Shown: positions 1 to 11,019, counted from the first letter of the stretch. The stretch: 64,000 nt of DNA from Actinokineospora sp. NBRC 105648 (GCF_030269645.1 NZ_BSTR01000021.1:62001-126000); one strand, 5' to 3'. Translations and numbers: made by a program. The notes: a model not told the origin generated them from the letters alone.

Positions 1-24
1 TTTTCCGTGATCATTTGTTATCCG

Positions 25-45
25 CCACCCGCTGTGCGCGGGTGG
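25..45 (-). terminator. Possible hairpin terminator downstream of the FhuF-like gene
   Basis: Perfect 8-bp inverted repeat CCACCCGC / GCGGGTGG around a 5-nt loop. It lies about 110 bp past the stop of the minus-strand FhuF-like gene. No T-run follows on the minus strand, so termination is only a guess. I saw no gene in bases 1-156. Confidence 0.3.
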
Positions 46-156
46 TCGCGAAAAGAGTTCATTGCCGTCGAGATTGTGGCGCAATCACGCCGGCGTCTCC
101 TCCGGGCCGGGTGAACCGCGGTCCGCTTTCGGCGGCCAATCAAGCACCCGATCCGG

Positions 157-996
157 TTAATTCGACGATTTGCGGCCCAGTCGCGGGCAGCTCTGGCAGA
201 CGCCCTGGCCCTCGGCGAGCAGGTAGTGGAAGCAGCAGCTCTCCCGGCGCCGGGTCCAGGTGGTCGGGCCCGCCGGGTCGGCCACCGGGCGCAGTGTCGA
301 GGCCGAGGTGAACGGCGTCGGACCCGGGCCGAGGACCAGCGCGGCGTCGAGCACGCCGCCGCCCTCGTCGCCGCCGTAGCGGCCCGCCAGCCACAGCGAG
401 TTGTCCAGCACGTCGGTGGCCGCGGCCCACAGCATCCGCTTGCCCAGCCGCACCTGCGGCTCGTACACCGCGACGAACCGCGCGGCGTGCGCGGCGAACC
501 GGCCACGCAGGATCGAGGCCAGCGCGTGCTCGTCGGGCACGACCGTGGCCGAGGCGGTGCCCGCTGCCGGGTCGTCGGGCAGGCAGGCGAAGCGCGGCGA
601 GAGCACCGCGACCGCGGCCGGGTGCGGGCGTGGCTCGGCCATCCGGAACGCGAGGTCGGCCGGGGCCAGCGAGGGCACCCGGCGCTCGTGGTGGAACAGC
701 AGGCCCGCGACGTAGCCGGGCACCGAGAGGTACCAGGTCATCACGTACCCGGCGGTAGTCCTATCGGGTGAATCCGCATAACGGTCTTCCAACCAGCCCG
801 CCAGCCCGGCGCGCCACTCGGCGAAGGCGTGCGGGCGGGACAGGAACTCGGCGCAGCCGATCCACCCGGACGAGTCGGTCGGCAGGCCGTAGCGCACCTC
901 GGTGCGGGCCTGCCGGGCGTTCACTCGGGGGAGTGAATCCGCGAGGAAGCCCTGGCGGTCTCGGGCGCCGGCCCGCAGGCGGTATCCGGCTGTCAT
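157..996 (-). CDS. FhuF-like (2Fe-2S) ferric-siderophore reductase
   Basis: Protein of 279 residues. The C-terminus carries the cysteine pattern of the FhuF C-terminal [2Fe-2S] family: C254-C255, then C267 and C270 (CC-x11-C-x2-C), followed by a short basic tail. FhuF-type proteins are cytoplasmic and reduce Fe(III) in imported hydroxamate siderophores to release iron. Nothing upstream of the cluster is diagnostic, so the substrate is unknown. The ATG at 996 opens directly into MTAGYRLRAGARD. A 19-bp palindrome close to the IdeR/DmdR iron box lies about 75 bp upstream, which fits induction under iron limitation. The formyltransferase at the other end of the window has a similar box. Alternative: an (2Fe-2S) protein of unknown electron acceptor. 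Confidence 0.8.
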   Translation of the reverse strand: MTAGYRLRAGARDRQGFLADSLPRVNARQARTEVRYGLPTDSSGWIGCAEFLSRPHAFAEWRAGLAGWLEDRYADSPDRTTAGYVMTWYLSVPGYVAGLLFHHERRVPSLAPADLAFRMAEPRPHPAAVAVLSPRFACLPDDPAAGTASATVVPDEHALASILRGRFAAHAARFVAVYEPQVRLGKRMLWAAATDVLDNSLWLAGRYGGDEGGGVLDAALVLGPGPTPFTSASTLRPVADPAGPTTWTRRRESCCFHYLLAEGQGVCQSCPRLGRKSSN

Positions 997-1070
997 CGCC
1001 GCTCACCCACCGCCTTACGGGTGCACTCGTTGGGCCACACGGGTGCCTCCTCCCTGGATCCTCTGCTAAC

Positions 1071-1089
1071 TGAGGCTTGCCTTACCTTA
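1071..1089 (-). promoter_or_regulatory. IdeR/DmdR1-like iron box
   Basis: Read on the minus strand this is TAAGGTAAGGCAAGCCTCA. It matches the IdeR consensus TTAGGTTAGGCTAACCTAA at 14 of 19 positions. It sits about 75 bp before the FhuF-like start, where iron-loaded IdeR would block transcription. The site is seen; binding is inferred. Confidence 0.6.
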
Positions 1090-1158
1090 CCCAGTGTGCC
1101 TGACGAACGCCTGTCACGGGGGTGTCCGTTAATCCCACACGTGTGGGTGGCGGATGTG

Positions 1159-1173
1159 TTCGCGCTCAGCGGA
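1159..1173 (+). promoter_or_regulatory. Possible ClgR operator upstream of clpC
   Basis: The sequence TTCGCGCTCAGCGGA holds the CGC-N5-GCG core of the actinobacterial ClgR box, about 200 bp before clpC. ClgR activates clp protease genes in Corynebacterium, Streptomyces and Mycobacterium. Matching is by eye and imperfect in the flanks. Confidence 0.4.
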
Positions 1174-1372
1174 CAGGCCATCTCTTGCGGAATCCGACTG
1201 CCGACCCGCACGTTGGGGTAGACGTAAGGATCACGGGACGGCAGGCACGACCGGGTTGGGTCGCGAGTGGCACTGAGAGCCGCGGCCGGGCCTACTACAG
1301 TGGTCCTACGGTGCTGAATCCACGCGAAGGACGTGGAGAAGGGCCGCCGGCGCAGCAGTCGAGGGAGTGCGA

Positions 1373-3946
<2,574 letters not shown>

Positions 3947-3988
3947 GCCAGGCGGCCTGACCTAGGCGGTCTGACTAGCTAGTCGGAC

Positions 3989-4020
3989 GAAGGCGGTCTC
4001 CCCACGGGGAGGCCGCCTTC
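3989..4020 (+). terminator. Strong hairpin terminator after clpC
   Basis: GAAGGCGGTCTCCCC pairs with GGGGAGGCCGCCTTC across a very short loop, with one G.U pair. It starts about 40 bp after the clpC stop and lies before the oppositely directed DUF397 gene, so it may serve both sides. Confidence 0.8.
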
Positions 4021-4042
4021 GCCGTTTCCGGGCCCTGGCCGG

Positions 4043-4237
4043 TCAGCGCTCGGAGGTGATGCTGCGCAGCAGGGCAGTCATCCCGGCCACCGACAGCGAG
4101 ATGCGGGCGTCCGGGTTCTTGCTGTCGCGCAGGGCATAGCCATTGCCGAACTGGGCGGCCTCGACACAATCGCCGCCCCCGGTACCGCCATCGCCGGAGA
4201 GACTGCTCTTGCGCCAGTTCGCATTGTCCTGGGCCAT
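4043..4237 (-). CDS. DUF397 domain protein (copy 1)
   Basis: Protein of 64 residues with the DUF397 pattern: WRKSSLSG near the N-terminus, GGDCVEAA in the middle, and YALRDSKNPDA followed by a hydrophobic helix. DUF397 proteins are small actinobacterial proteins encoded next to XRE/DUF5753 regulators, as here. They are thought to be partners or antagonists of those regulators, as in Streptomyces development. It is a tandem paralogue of the next gene (same length, most residues shared) with 24 bp between them, and lies in the same direction as the DUF5753 gene. Confidence 0.9.
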   Translation of the reverse strand: MAQDNANWRKSSLSGDGGTGGGDCVEAAQFGNGYALRDSKNPDARISLSVAGMTALLRSITSER

Positions 4238-4261
4238 GGGGAGCGCCTTTCTGGGCGGTGA

Positions 4262-4456
4262 TCAGCGGTTGGCGAAGGTGCTTAGCAATGCGGCCATGCC
4301 TGCTGCGGGCAGTGGCAGGCTGGCGGCGGGGTTTTTGCTGTCGCGCAGGGCATAGCGGTCGTCGTTGAGCCGGGCTGCTTCGACGCAGTCGCCGCCGCCG
4401 GTACCGCCGCTGCCGGAAAAGCTGCTCTTGCGCCAGGTCACGCTGTCCTTGGCCAC
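4262..4456 (-). CDS. DUF397 domain protein (copy 2)
   Basis: Protein of 64 residues starting MAKDSVTWRKSSFSG, with GGDCVEAARL and YALRDSKNP motifs. It is nearly collinear with the copy 24 bp downstream, so the pair arose by tandem duplication. It lies 24 bp after the stop of the XRE/DUF5753 regulator and is probably co-transcribed with it. The copies differ mainly in the central and C-terminal segments, which may reflect different partner contacts. Molecular function is unknown. Confidence 0.9.
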   Translation of the reverse strand: MAKDSVTWRKSSFSGSGGTGGGDCVEAARLNDDRYALRDSKNPAASLPLPAAGMAALLSTFANR

Positions 4457-4480
4457 GGTGGATTCTCCTCTCGGTGGGGA

Positions 4481-5374
4481 TCAGTCGTAAGTCTTCCCGG
4501 TGCTCTTGATCCACGCCAGCGAGTCAACAGGTGAGAGGGCGGAGTCAGTGAGGATGCCCCACCGTTCGATGCAGGTCCGAACCTCGGTGCGATCTTCGAT
4601 GAAGACCGCACCGCCCGGGCCCTCCGTGTAGCCCACGTCCGGGATCGGGTCCGGCATGGTGAGGATCGAGTATGAGCCGTCCAGTGCGGGGCTTGCGCCG
4701 ACCGACCTCGGCAGCACCTGGATGGTGGTGTGCTCGGCTTCTGCCGCGTCGATCAGCCTGGCCAGCTGCCCACGCATGACCGAGGGTGTGCCGATGGGTC
4801 GTTCCAGCACGGTCTCGTCGAGGATCACGTGGTACCGCAGCGGTTCTGGGCGGGTCAGCACTCGCTGGCGCGCGGCGCGGGCGAGCACCCTGCGCTCCAC
4901 CAGTTCGTGTGCCATGCCCGGGTTCGCGCCGATGACCAGGGCGCGGGTGTAGTCCGGCGTTTGCAGCAGGCCCGGGACCACCATGGTCTCCAACTGCCGC
5001 CGGGCGATCAGGGCCGCTTCGACGTTGAGCAAGCCGTGGAAGTCCTCGGGGAGGTCTTTGCGGATGCCCAGCCAGTAGCCGCGTTCGTCCGCTCGGGCGG
5101 CGAGGCCGAGGATCCACTCCCGGACGTCCGGGTCGGTCACGTCGTAGACGTCCAGCAGGCGTTCGACGTCGTAGTCCTTCACGCCCTGCTCGCGCTTCTC
5201 GATCCGGCTGACCTTGGAGCGGGACCACTTCCCGCCCCGGTCCTGCAGCCTCTCCACTACCTCGTCCAGGGTGAACCCGCTGCGGTCGCGCAGCTGCTTG
5301 AGCGTCTCGGTGAGCTGCCACCGCCGCACGGTCGCGTTGACGACCGGGTTCTCCTGCCTCGACACCGCACTCAC
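4481..5374 (-). CDS. XRE-family regulator with DUF5753 domain
   Basis: Protein of 297 residues. Residues about 18-75 form a helix-turn-helix (TLKQLRDRSGFTLDEVVERL then WSRSKVSRIEKREQG). The rest is the DUF5753 domain (PGLLQTPDYTRALV, ERRVLARAARQRVL, YHVILDETVL, IQVLPRSVGASPALDGSYSIL). In actinobacteria such regulators pair with one or more DUF397 genes, and two follow here. It is a predicted cytoplasmic DNA-binding protein; the ligand of the DUF5753 domain is not known. The upstream gap of about 115 bp to the divergent small gene at 5492 probably holds the promoters for both. Confidence 0.9.
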   Translation of the reverse strand: MSAVSRQENPVVNATVRRWQLTETLKQLRDRSGFTLDEVVERLQDRGGKWSRSKVSRIEKREQGVKDYDVERLLDVYDVTDPDVREWILGLAARADERGYWLGIRKDLPEDFHGLLNVEAALIARRQLETMVVPGLLQTPDYTRALVIGANPGMAHELVERRVLARAARQRVLTRPEPLRYHVILDETVLERPIGTPSVMRGQLARLIDAAEAEHTTIQVLPRSVGASPALDGSYSILTMPDPIPDVGYTEGPGGAVFIEDRTEVRTCIERWGILTDSALSPVDSLAWIKSTGKTYD

Positions 5375-5491
5375 CGTTCCTTCGAACGTGTGAAAAATGG
5401 GATTCCCGCTTTTATTGCACAGGATGTCGCGTCACTCTAGCTCTTACCGCCGGTGACCGCATCGGCACCACCCGTGAGAACTGGAGCACCC

Positions 5492-5797
5492 ATGATCGAC
5501 TTGGCCGTGGAGACCACCCCCGAGTTCGACCCTGAGCTGCGCGACCTGGTCGCCGACGCCGCGCCCCGGCTCTTCGCCGTGGTCCGCGAGCCCGACAACG
5601 GCGAGGACGCGGCGATCACCGCCTGGGGCATGGCCTTCACCGACGGCGTCGAGGTGATCGGCGTGGACAACCCCGTGCGGCTGTCCATGAGCACCCCGGA
5701 ACGCGCCTGCGACCTGCTCGCCGACGACGACAGCACCACCTGGCTCATCTGGTCGGACGACACCGGCCAGCCGCAGCCCGAACCCGGCGCTGTCTGA
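5492..5797 (+). CDS. Small acidic hypothetical protein, divergent from the DUF5753 regulator
   Basis: I do not recognise a named family. The ATG at 5492 has GGAG about 7 nt upstream and gives 101 residues beginning MIDLAVETTPEFDPELRDLV. An in-frame start at 5453 would add 13 residues but has no ribosome site. The protein is acidic, predicted soluble, and mixed alpha/beta, with an acidic stretch LLADDDSTTWLIWSDD near the end. Small proteins of this kind are often found beside XRE/DUF397 loci in Pseudonocardiaceae, and divergent placement suggests shared regulation. Function unknown. Confidence 0.65.
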   Translation: MIDLAVETTPEFDPELRDLVADAAPRLFAVVREPDNGEDAAITAWGMAFTDGVEVIGVDNPVRLSMSTPERACDLLADDDSTTWLIWSDDTGQPQPEPGAV

Positions 5798-5888
5798 CGC
5801 ATCACCTCCGGCCACCTGCGCCGCAGGCCGCGCGCCGCCTTGCGCGGTCCGCCGACACCGGGCGCGGCTGTTCTGGGAAGCTGTGCTG

Positions 5889-8800
5889 GTGCAGGTGGCG
5901 TTGCTCGGCCCGCTTCGGCTCGCCAATGGTGACGGGGCCGTCGTCGAGCTGGGCGGGGCCCGGTTGCGGATGCTGCTGGCCCGGCTCGCCCTCGACGCGG
6001 GGCGGGTCGTGCCGACCGCCGCGCTGATCGACGGGTTGTGGGGTGAGGATCCGCCCGCCGACGCCACCAACGCCTTGCAGTCCCTCGTTTCGCGGCTGCG
6101 CCGCGGGCTTCGTCCGGAGGCCGATGGTCTGGTCGAGTCGCACCCGACCGGGTACCGGTTGCTGGTCAGCCAGGACGACGTCGACGTGCACCGGTTCGAG
6201 CGGTTGGCCGCGCAGGGGCGGGCCGCCTTGACCGACGGTCGGCTGGCCGAGGCCACCGACAAGCTGCGCACCGCCCTCGACCTCTGGCACGGCCCGGCGC
6301 TCGCCGGGCTCGACGACGCGCCGTTCGCGGCGGGGGCGGTCACCCGGCTCAGTGAGTTGCGGGCGGCGGCGGTGGAGGACCGGCTCGACGCCGACGTGCG
6401 GTCCGGGCGGCACACCGAGGTCATCGCCGAGCTGCGCACCCTGGTGGCCGAGCAGCCGCTGCGCGAGCGGCCCGCCGCCCTGCTGGTGCGGGCCCTGTTC
6501 CTCGCGGGCAGGCAGGCGGACGCGCTGGCCGTCTACGAGCGGGTCCGGGCAACGCTGGCCGACGAGCTCGGCGTGGAGCCCTCGCCCGAGCTGCGCGACC
6601 TGCACCTGGCCGTGCTGCGCGGGGAGATCGAGGCCCCGCCCACCCGGCACGTCACCGCCGCGCTGACCAGCTTCGTCGGCAGGCGGGCCGAGCTGGCCGA
6701 GGTGTCCCGGCTGCTCGGCGGCACCCGCCTGGTGACCCTCGTCGGGCCCGGTGGCGCGGGCAAGACCCGGTTGTCCACCGAGGTCGTGGCCGCCCAGGAC
6801 GGTCAGTCCTGGTTCGTCGAGCTGGCCGGCGTCCGCGCGACCGACGACGTCCCGGCCGCCGCGCTGGCCGCGCTCGGGGTGCGGGAGACCAGGCTGATGG
6901 ACAACCCGGGCACCGGGCCGCGGGTCAGCAACGCGCTCGACCGGCTGGCCGACGTGCTCGGCACCCAGCGCTGCGTGCTGGTGCTGGACAACTGCGAGCA
7001 CCTGATCGAGGCGGCCGCCACGCTGGCCGACAGCCTGCTCGCCCGCTGCCCCCGGCTGCGGGTGCTGGCCACCAGCCGGGAGCCGTTGGCGATCACCGGC
7101 GAGGTCGTCTTCCCGGTCGGCCCGCTGGGGCTGCCGGCCGACGACGCGCCCGCCGCCGAGGTGGCGGGCACCGAGGCGGTCCGGCTCTTCGCCGACCGGG
7201 CCGAGTCCGCCGCGCCCGGGTTCCGGGTCGACGGCGACCACGCGGCCACCGTCGCCGAGATCTGCCGCAGGCTCGACGGCCTGCCGCTGGCCCTCGAGCT
7301 CGCCGCCGCCCGGCTGCGGTCGATGACCGTCGGGCAGATCGCCGAACGCCTCGACGACCGGTTCCGCCTGCTCACCGGCGGCAGCCGCACCTCCCTGCCA
7401 CGCCACCGCACGCTGCGCGCCGTGGTCGAGTGGAGCTGGGACCTGCTGGAGAAGCCCGAGCGGGTGCTGGCCGCCCGGCTCTCCATGTTCCCGGCGGCGG
7501 CCACCGCCGAGGCGGTGGCCGCGGTCGCGGCCGACGACGACCTGCTCCCCGCCGCGGACGTCGTCTACGTGCTGGCGTCGCTGGTGGAGAAGTCCATCGT
7601 GGTCGCCGCCGAGGGCCGCGACGGCCAGGTGCGCTACCGGATGCTGGAGACCGTGCGCGCCTACGCCGCCGAGCGGCACGCCGAGTCGGGGGAGACCGAG
7701 CGGGTCCGCGATCGCTACTGCCGCTACTTCCTGGCCTTCCTGCAGGAGGCCGAGCCGCACCTGCGCGGGCCGGAACAGGTCGGGTGGCTGGCCAGGATCA
7801 CCGCCGACCACGAGAACATGCTGGCCGCCGTCCGGCACGCGATCGGCGCGGCCGACGCCGACCTGGCGCACCGGCTGGCCGTGGGTGCCACCTGGTTCTG
7901 GATGGTCGCCGGGCAGCAGCGCGAGGCGATGAAGGTGGTCACCGAGGTCGTGGCGCTGCCGGGGCCCGCGCCCGCGCACGCCCGGGCCACCCTGCGCGCG
8001 CTGGCGGCTTTCGCCGAGGCGGGCGGGATCCCCGACCGCGAGGTCGTGCGCGAGCTGCGCGCCGACCTCGCCGCCACCGACGCCATCTCGCACTACCCGA
8101 TGATGGCCATGGTCGAGCCGCTGCTCGCCGCGTTCTCCGGTGACATGGCGGACGCGCTGGCCAACGTGGCCAGGATGATCGACCACCCGGACCCGTGGGC
8201 CCGCGCGCTGGCGCTGCTCGGCCAGGCGTTCCTGCAGGAGAACCAGGGCGACCTGGCCGAGGCGGAGGTGGCGGTGGAGGCGGCGCTCACCCGGTTCCGC
8301 GAGCTGGGCGACCGCTGGGGCCAGGCGATGGCCATCGGCCAGGTGTCCGAGCGGCGGTCGCTGCGCGGGGACCACGTCGGCGCGATCGAGGCCAACGAGG
8401 AGGCCGTGCGCCTGGTCAGCGAACTGGGCGCGGTGGACGAGCTGCCCGGCAGCCTGGGCAGGCTGGCGATCCAGCGCGGCCGGGCGGGCGACCTCGCGGG
8501 CGCCGAGCGCGACGCCCGTGAGGCGCTCCGGATCGCCGAGCGGTCCGGCAACGTGGAGAACCGCGCGGTCCTGCTCGCCTGGCTGTCCACCATCCTGCGC
8601 CAGCGCGGCGACCTGCCCGCCGCCCGTGCCGTGCTCAACGCGGGGGAGGCCGCGCTGACCGCGCTGCCCGGTAGGCCGCCGCACTGGCTCACGCTGTACG
8701 CGACCGCCGGTGCCCAGCTCTCGATCGCCGAGGGCCACCCGGAGTTCGCCCTGTCCGCGCTCAGCGAGGCGTTGGCCGCGATCGCGAGCATCCCGGACAT

Positions 8801-9059
8801 GCCGATCGCGGGAACACTCGGCGAGGTCACCGCCCAGGTGCTCTTCGCCCGGGGCGACGCGATGGGCGCGGCCCGGCTGCTCGGGGTCGCCGCGGCCGTG
8901 CGGGGTGCGCCGGACCTGGGCAACCCCGAACTGGTGGAGTTGACGTCCAAGATGGACGAACTGCTGGGTGCGGACGGCCGCGTGGCCGCGTACGAGTCCG
9001 GCATGGCCTTGCCGCGCACGGCGGCGTTGGCCGAGCTGAGCCGGATCCTGGGGAACTGA
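5889..9059 (+). CDS. SARP/AfsR-like transcriptional regulator with NTPase and TPR domains
   Basis: Large regulator of 1056 residues. Residues 1-95 form an OmpR-type winged helix (LLGPLRLANGDGAVVELGGARLRMLLARLAL). Residues about 95-245 are the bacterial transcriptional activator domain (VDVHRFERLAAQGRAAL to LGVEPSPELRDLHLAVLRGE). A STAND/NB-ARC-like NTPase follows, with Walker A VGPGGAGKT near residue 285 and LVLDNCEHL as Walker B. From about 600 the protein is helical, TPR-like. AfsR-type proteins activate secondary-metabolite or development genes. GTG 5889 is preferred because GGGAAG lies 8 nt before it; GTG 5883 sits only 2 nt away from that site. The gene is convergent with the drug exporter genes, and the targets are not shown by the sequence. 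Confidence 0.9.
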   Translation: MQVALLGPLRLANGDGAVVELGGARLRMLLARLALDAGRVVPTAALIDGLWGEDPPADATNALQSLVSRLRRGLRPEADGLVESHPTGYRLLVSQDDVDVHRFERLAAQGRAALTDGRLAEATDKLRTALDLWHGPALAGLDDAPFAAGAVTRLSELRAAAVEDRLDADVRSGRHTEVIAELRTLVAEQPLRERPAALLVRALFLAGRQADALAVYERVRATLADELGVEPSPELRDLHLAVLRGEIEAPPTRHVTAALTSFVGRRAELAEVSRLLGGTRLVTLVGPGGAGKTRLSTEVVAAQDGQSWFVELAGVRATDDVPAAALAALGVRETRLMDNPGTGPRVSNALDRLADVLGTQRCVLVLDNCEHLIEAAATLADSLLARCPRLRVLATSREPLAITGEVVFPVGPLGLPADDAPAAEVAGTEAVRLFADRAESAAPGFRVDGDHAATVAEICRRLDGLPLALELAAARLRSMTVGQIAERLDDRFRLLTGGSRTSLPRHRTLRAVVEWSWDLLEKPERVLAARLSMFPAAATAEAVAAVAADDDLLPAADVVYVLASLVEKSIVVAAEGRDGQVRYRMLETVRAYAAERHAESGETERVRDRYCRYFLAFLQEAEPHLRGPEQVGWLARITADHENMLAAVRHAIGAADADLAHRLAVGATWFWMVAGQQREAMKVVTEVVALPGPAPAHARATLRALAAFAEAGGIPDREVVRELRADLAATDAISHYPMMAMVEPLLAAFSGDMADALANVARMIDHPDPWARALALLGQAFLQENQGDLAEAEVAVEAALTRFRELGDRWGQAMAIGQVSERRSLRGDHVGAIEANEEAVRLVSELGAVDELPGSLGRLAIQRGRAGDLAGAERDAREALRIAERSGNVENRAVLLAWLSTILRQRGDLPAARAVLNAGEAALTALPGRPPHWLTLYATAGAQLSIAEGHPEFALSALSEALAAIASIPDMPIAGTLGEVTAQVLFARGDAMGAARLLGVAAAVRGAPDLGNPELVELTSKMDELLGADGRVAAYESGMALPRTAALAELSRILGN

Positions 9060-9096
9060 GGGCGAGCGTAAGTCCACTGTGGACTGCAAACCGGAA

Positions 9097-9127
9097 GGTC
9101 CCCGCCCACCGGTGGTGGACGGGGACC
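9097..9127. terminator. Bidirectional hairpin terminator between convergent genes
   Basis: GGTCCCCG pairs perfectly with CGGGGACC and the inner CCCACC/GGTGG extends the stem. It lies between the ends of the plus-strand regulator and the minus-strand permease. A second small palindrome, AGTCCACTGTGGACT at 9071-9085, precedes it. Confidence 0.75.
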
Positions 9128-9140
9128 CGAGCGGCTCGGC

Positions 9141-9938
9141 TCAGCCGACGCGCCTGCGGTAGGCGCGCAGGGCCAGCGGGAAGAACACCGCGGCGATGGC
9201 GATGGCCCAGAGGAAGGCCCAGGCGGCGTCGCCGACCCAGTCGCCGCCCAGCAGGAGACCGCGGCCCGCGTTGGTCAGGTGGGTGACCGGGTTGATGTCC
9301 ACCCAGGCCTGCAGCCAGCCCGGCATGGTGCTCGAGCTGACGAACACGTTGCTGCCGAAGGTCAGCGGGAAGACGAAGGCGACCAGCGTGCCCGGCACCG
9401 CCTGCGGGCTCTTCACCAGCATCCCGACGAACACCGACACCCAGCACAGGCACAGTCCGAACGCGATCATCAGCGCGATCGCGATCAGGAACCGGCCCGG
9501 GTCGGTCTGCACCCGGAAGCCCATGATGGTGGCCACCACGAACAGCACGGTCAGCGTGGTCACGAACCGCACGACGTCGCCGAGGACGGCCCCGATCAGC
9601 GGCGCCGACCGGGCGATCGGCATGCTGCGGAACCGGTCGAACACGCCCTTGGTGATGTCGGTGTTGAGCGCCATGCCGGTGCCCAGGCTGGCGAAGGCGA
9701 TGTTCTGCACCATCAGGCCGGGCAGCAGCACCTGCAGGTAGGCGTCCGAGCTGCCCTGCAGGGCGCCGCCGAACAGGTAGACGAACAGCAGCAGGAAGAT
9801 GATCGGCTGCAGGGTGACGTCGAGCAGCGACTCCGGGTTCTTCCGGATCTTGATGATCGCCCGGCCCGCGAGCGCGAGACCGTGCCGCACGGCCAGTCCC
9901 GGGCCGACGTGGGTGAGCGGTGGCGTGGCCGTGGTCAT
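9141..9938 (-). CDS. ABC-2 type (DrrB-like) drug exporter permease
   Basis: Protein of 265 residues with six predicted hydrophobic segments and the ABC-2/DrrB pattern: RNPESLLDVTLQPIIFLLLFVYLFGGAL early, LPGLMVQNIAFASLGTGMALNTDITKGVFDRFRSMPIARSAPLIGAVLGD in the middle, and NPVTHLTNAGRGLLLG near the end. It would form the membrane part of an exporter with the ATPase encoded just upstream; the stop and start overlap by four bases (ATGA), showing translational coupling. Likely substrates are hydrophobic drugs or an unknown metabolite. Length is normal for the family. Confidence 0.93.
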   Translation of the reverse strand: MTTATPPLTHVGPGLAVRHGLALAGRAIIKIRKNPESLLDVTLQPIIFLLLFVYLFGGALQGSSDAYLQVLLPGLMVQNIAFASLGTGMALNTDITKGVFDRFRSMPIARSAPLIGAVLGDVVRFVTTLTVLFVVATIMGFRVQTDPGRFLIAIALMIAFGLCLCWVSVFVGMLVKSPQAVPGTLVAFVFPLTFGSNVFVSSSTMPGWLQAWVDINPVTHLTNAGRGLLLGGDWVGDAAWAFLWAIAIAAVFFPLALRAYRRRVG

Positions 9939-10894
9939 GCCAGGCTCCCTTCGTGGACCGGGGCGGTGTGCCCGGTGAGGGTCAGGAACACCTCATCGAG
10001 GCTGGGCAGGCGCAGGGCGAGCTCGTCGGCGGTGATGCCGACCTCGTCGAGCCTGCGGACCAGGGTGGAGAGCAGCAGCGGGTTGTCCACCGGCACGCTG
10101 AGCACGCCGTTGTCGGCGTCGACGAGCGGCTCGGTGTCGGTCAGGTCGCGCAGGATCCCGGCCACGGCGGGCACGTCCACCGCCAGCGTCGGGCGCACCT
10201 GCAGGCTCTGGCCGCCGGTGCGGCGCTTGAGCTCGTGCGGGGTGCCGGTGGCGATGACCTTGCCGTGGTCGATCACCGTGATCAGGTCGGCCAGCTGGTC
10301 GGCCTCCTCCAGGTACTGCGTGGTCAGCAGCACCGTGACCCCGTCGTCGACCAGGGCCCGGACGGTGCCCCACACCTCGTTGCGGCTGTGCGGGTCCAGA
10401 CCGGTGGTCGGCTCGTCCAGGTAGAGCACGTCCGGCCGACCGACCAGGCTCGCGGCCAGGTCGGCACGACGGCGCATGCCACCGGAGTAGGTCTTGATCG
10501 ACCGGCTCGCGGCGTCGGACAGCTCGAACTTGGCCAGCAGCTCGGCGGCCCTGGCCTTGGCGGCGGCCTTGGACAGGCCGAGCAGCTTGCCGATCAGCAC
10601 CAGGTTCTCGGTGCCGGACAGGTCCTCGTCGATCGAGGCGTACTGCCCGGTGAGGCCGATCACCCCGCGGACCGCGGTGGCGTCCTTGACCACGTCGTAG
10701 CCACCGACCCGAGCCCACCCCTCGTCGGCTCGGAGCAGCGTCGCCAGGACGCGCACCGCGGTCGTCTTGCCGGCGCCGTTCGGCCCGAGCACGCCCAGGA
10801 TCTTGCCGGTCGGCACGGCCAGGTCCACCCCGTCGAGCGCGAGCGTGGAGCCGAACCGCTTGACCAAGCCCTCGGCCTCGATTGCGTAAGACAT
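9935..10894 (-). CDS. DrrA-like ABC exporter ATP-binding protein
   Basis: Protein of 319 residues. Walker A is GPNGAGKTT, the signature is TYSGGMRRRADLA, Walker B is VLYLDEPTTGLD, and a DrrA-type C-terminal domain follows. It starts at ATG 10894 after a strong AAGGAGGGGG ribosome site; the reading frame is open further upstream but without such a site. It powers the DrrB-like permease downstream. The promoter region upstream carries four copies of a CTGTCAG heptamer, a likely operator, although no regulator gene of the TetR or MarR type is adjacent. The nearby SARP regulator is an alternative controller. Confidence 0.93.
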   Translation of the reverse strand: MSYAIEAEGLVKRFGSTLALDGVDLAVPTGKILGVLGPNGAGKTTAVRVLATLLRADEGWARVGGYDVVKDATAVRGVIGLTGQYASIDEDLSGTENLVLIGKLLGLSKAAAKARAAELLAKFELSDAASRSIKTYSGGMRRRADLAASLVGRPDVLYLDEPTTGLDPHSRNEVWGTVRALVDDGVTVLLTTQYLEEADQLADLITVIDHGKVIATGTPHELKRRTGGQSLQVRPTLAVDVPAVAGILRDLTDTEPLVDADNGVLSVPVDNPLLLSTLVRRLDEVGITADELALRLPSLDEVFLTLTGHTAPVHEGSLA

Positions 10895-10937
10895 GTACCC
10901 CCTCCTTCTCGTTCGCCTAAGAGACTCGCGGGCCGCG

Positions 10938-11005
10938 CTGTCAGCGCCAGCACACGCCACTGTCAGCCCTGTGGACAATTGACAGCGGTTCGCACTGACT
11001 GTCAG
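10938..11005. promoter_or_regulatory. Array of CTGTCAG heptamers in a divergent promoter region
   Basis: CTGTCAG occurs at 10938-10944, 10960-10966 and 10999-11005, with an inverted near-copy TTGACAG at 10979-10985. Spacing is 19-22 bp, about two helical turns. The array lies between the exporter operon (-) and the gene at 11020 (+). A TGTGGACAA 9-mer (DnaA-box-like) lies at 10970. Operator function is inferred. Confidence 0.45.
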
Positions 11006-11019
11006 GCATCCTTGGGCAC

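Noticed and set aside
5802..9089. Minus-strand open frame of about 1100 codons opposite the SARP/AfsR-like regulator
   Set aside because: It has no motifs and is the shadow of codon bias in the real gene, which has Walker A, BTAD and TPR regions.
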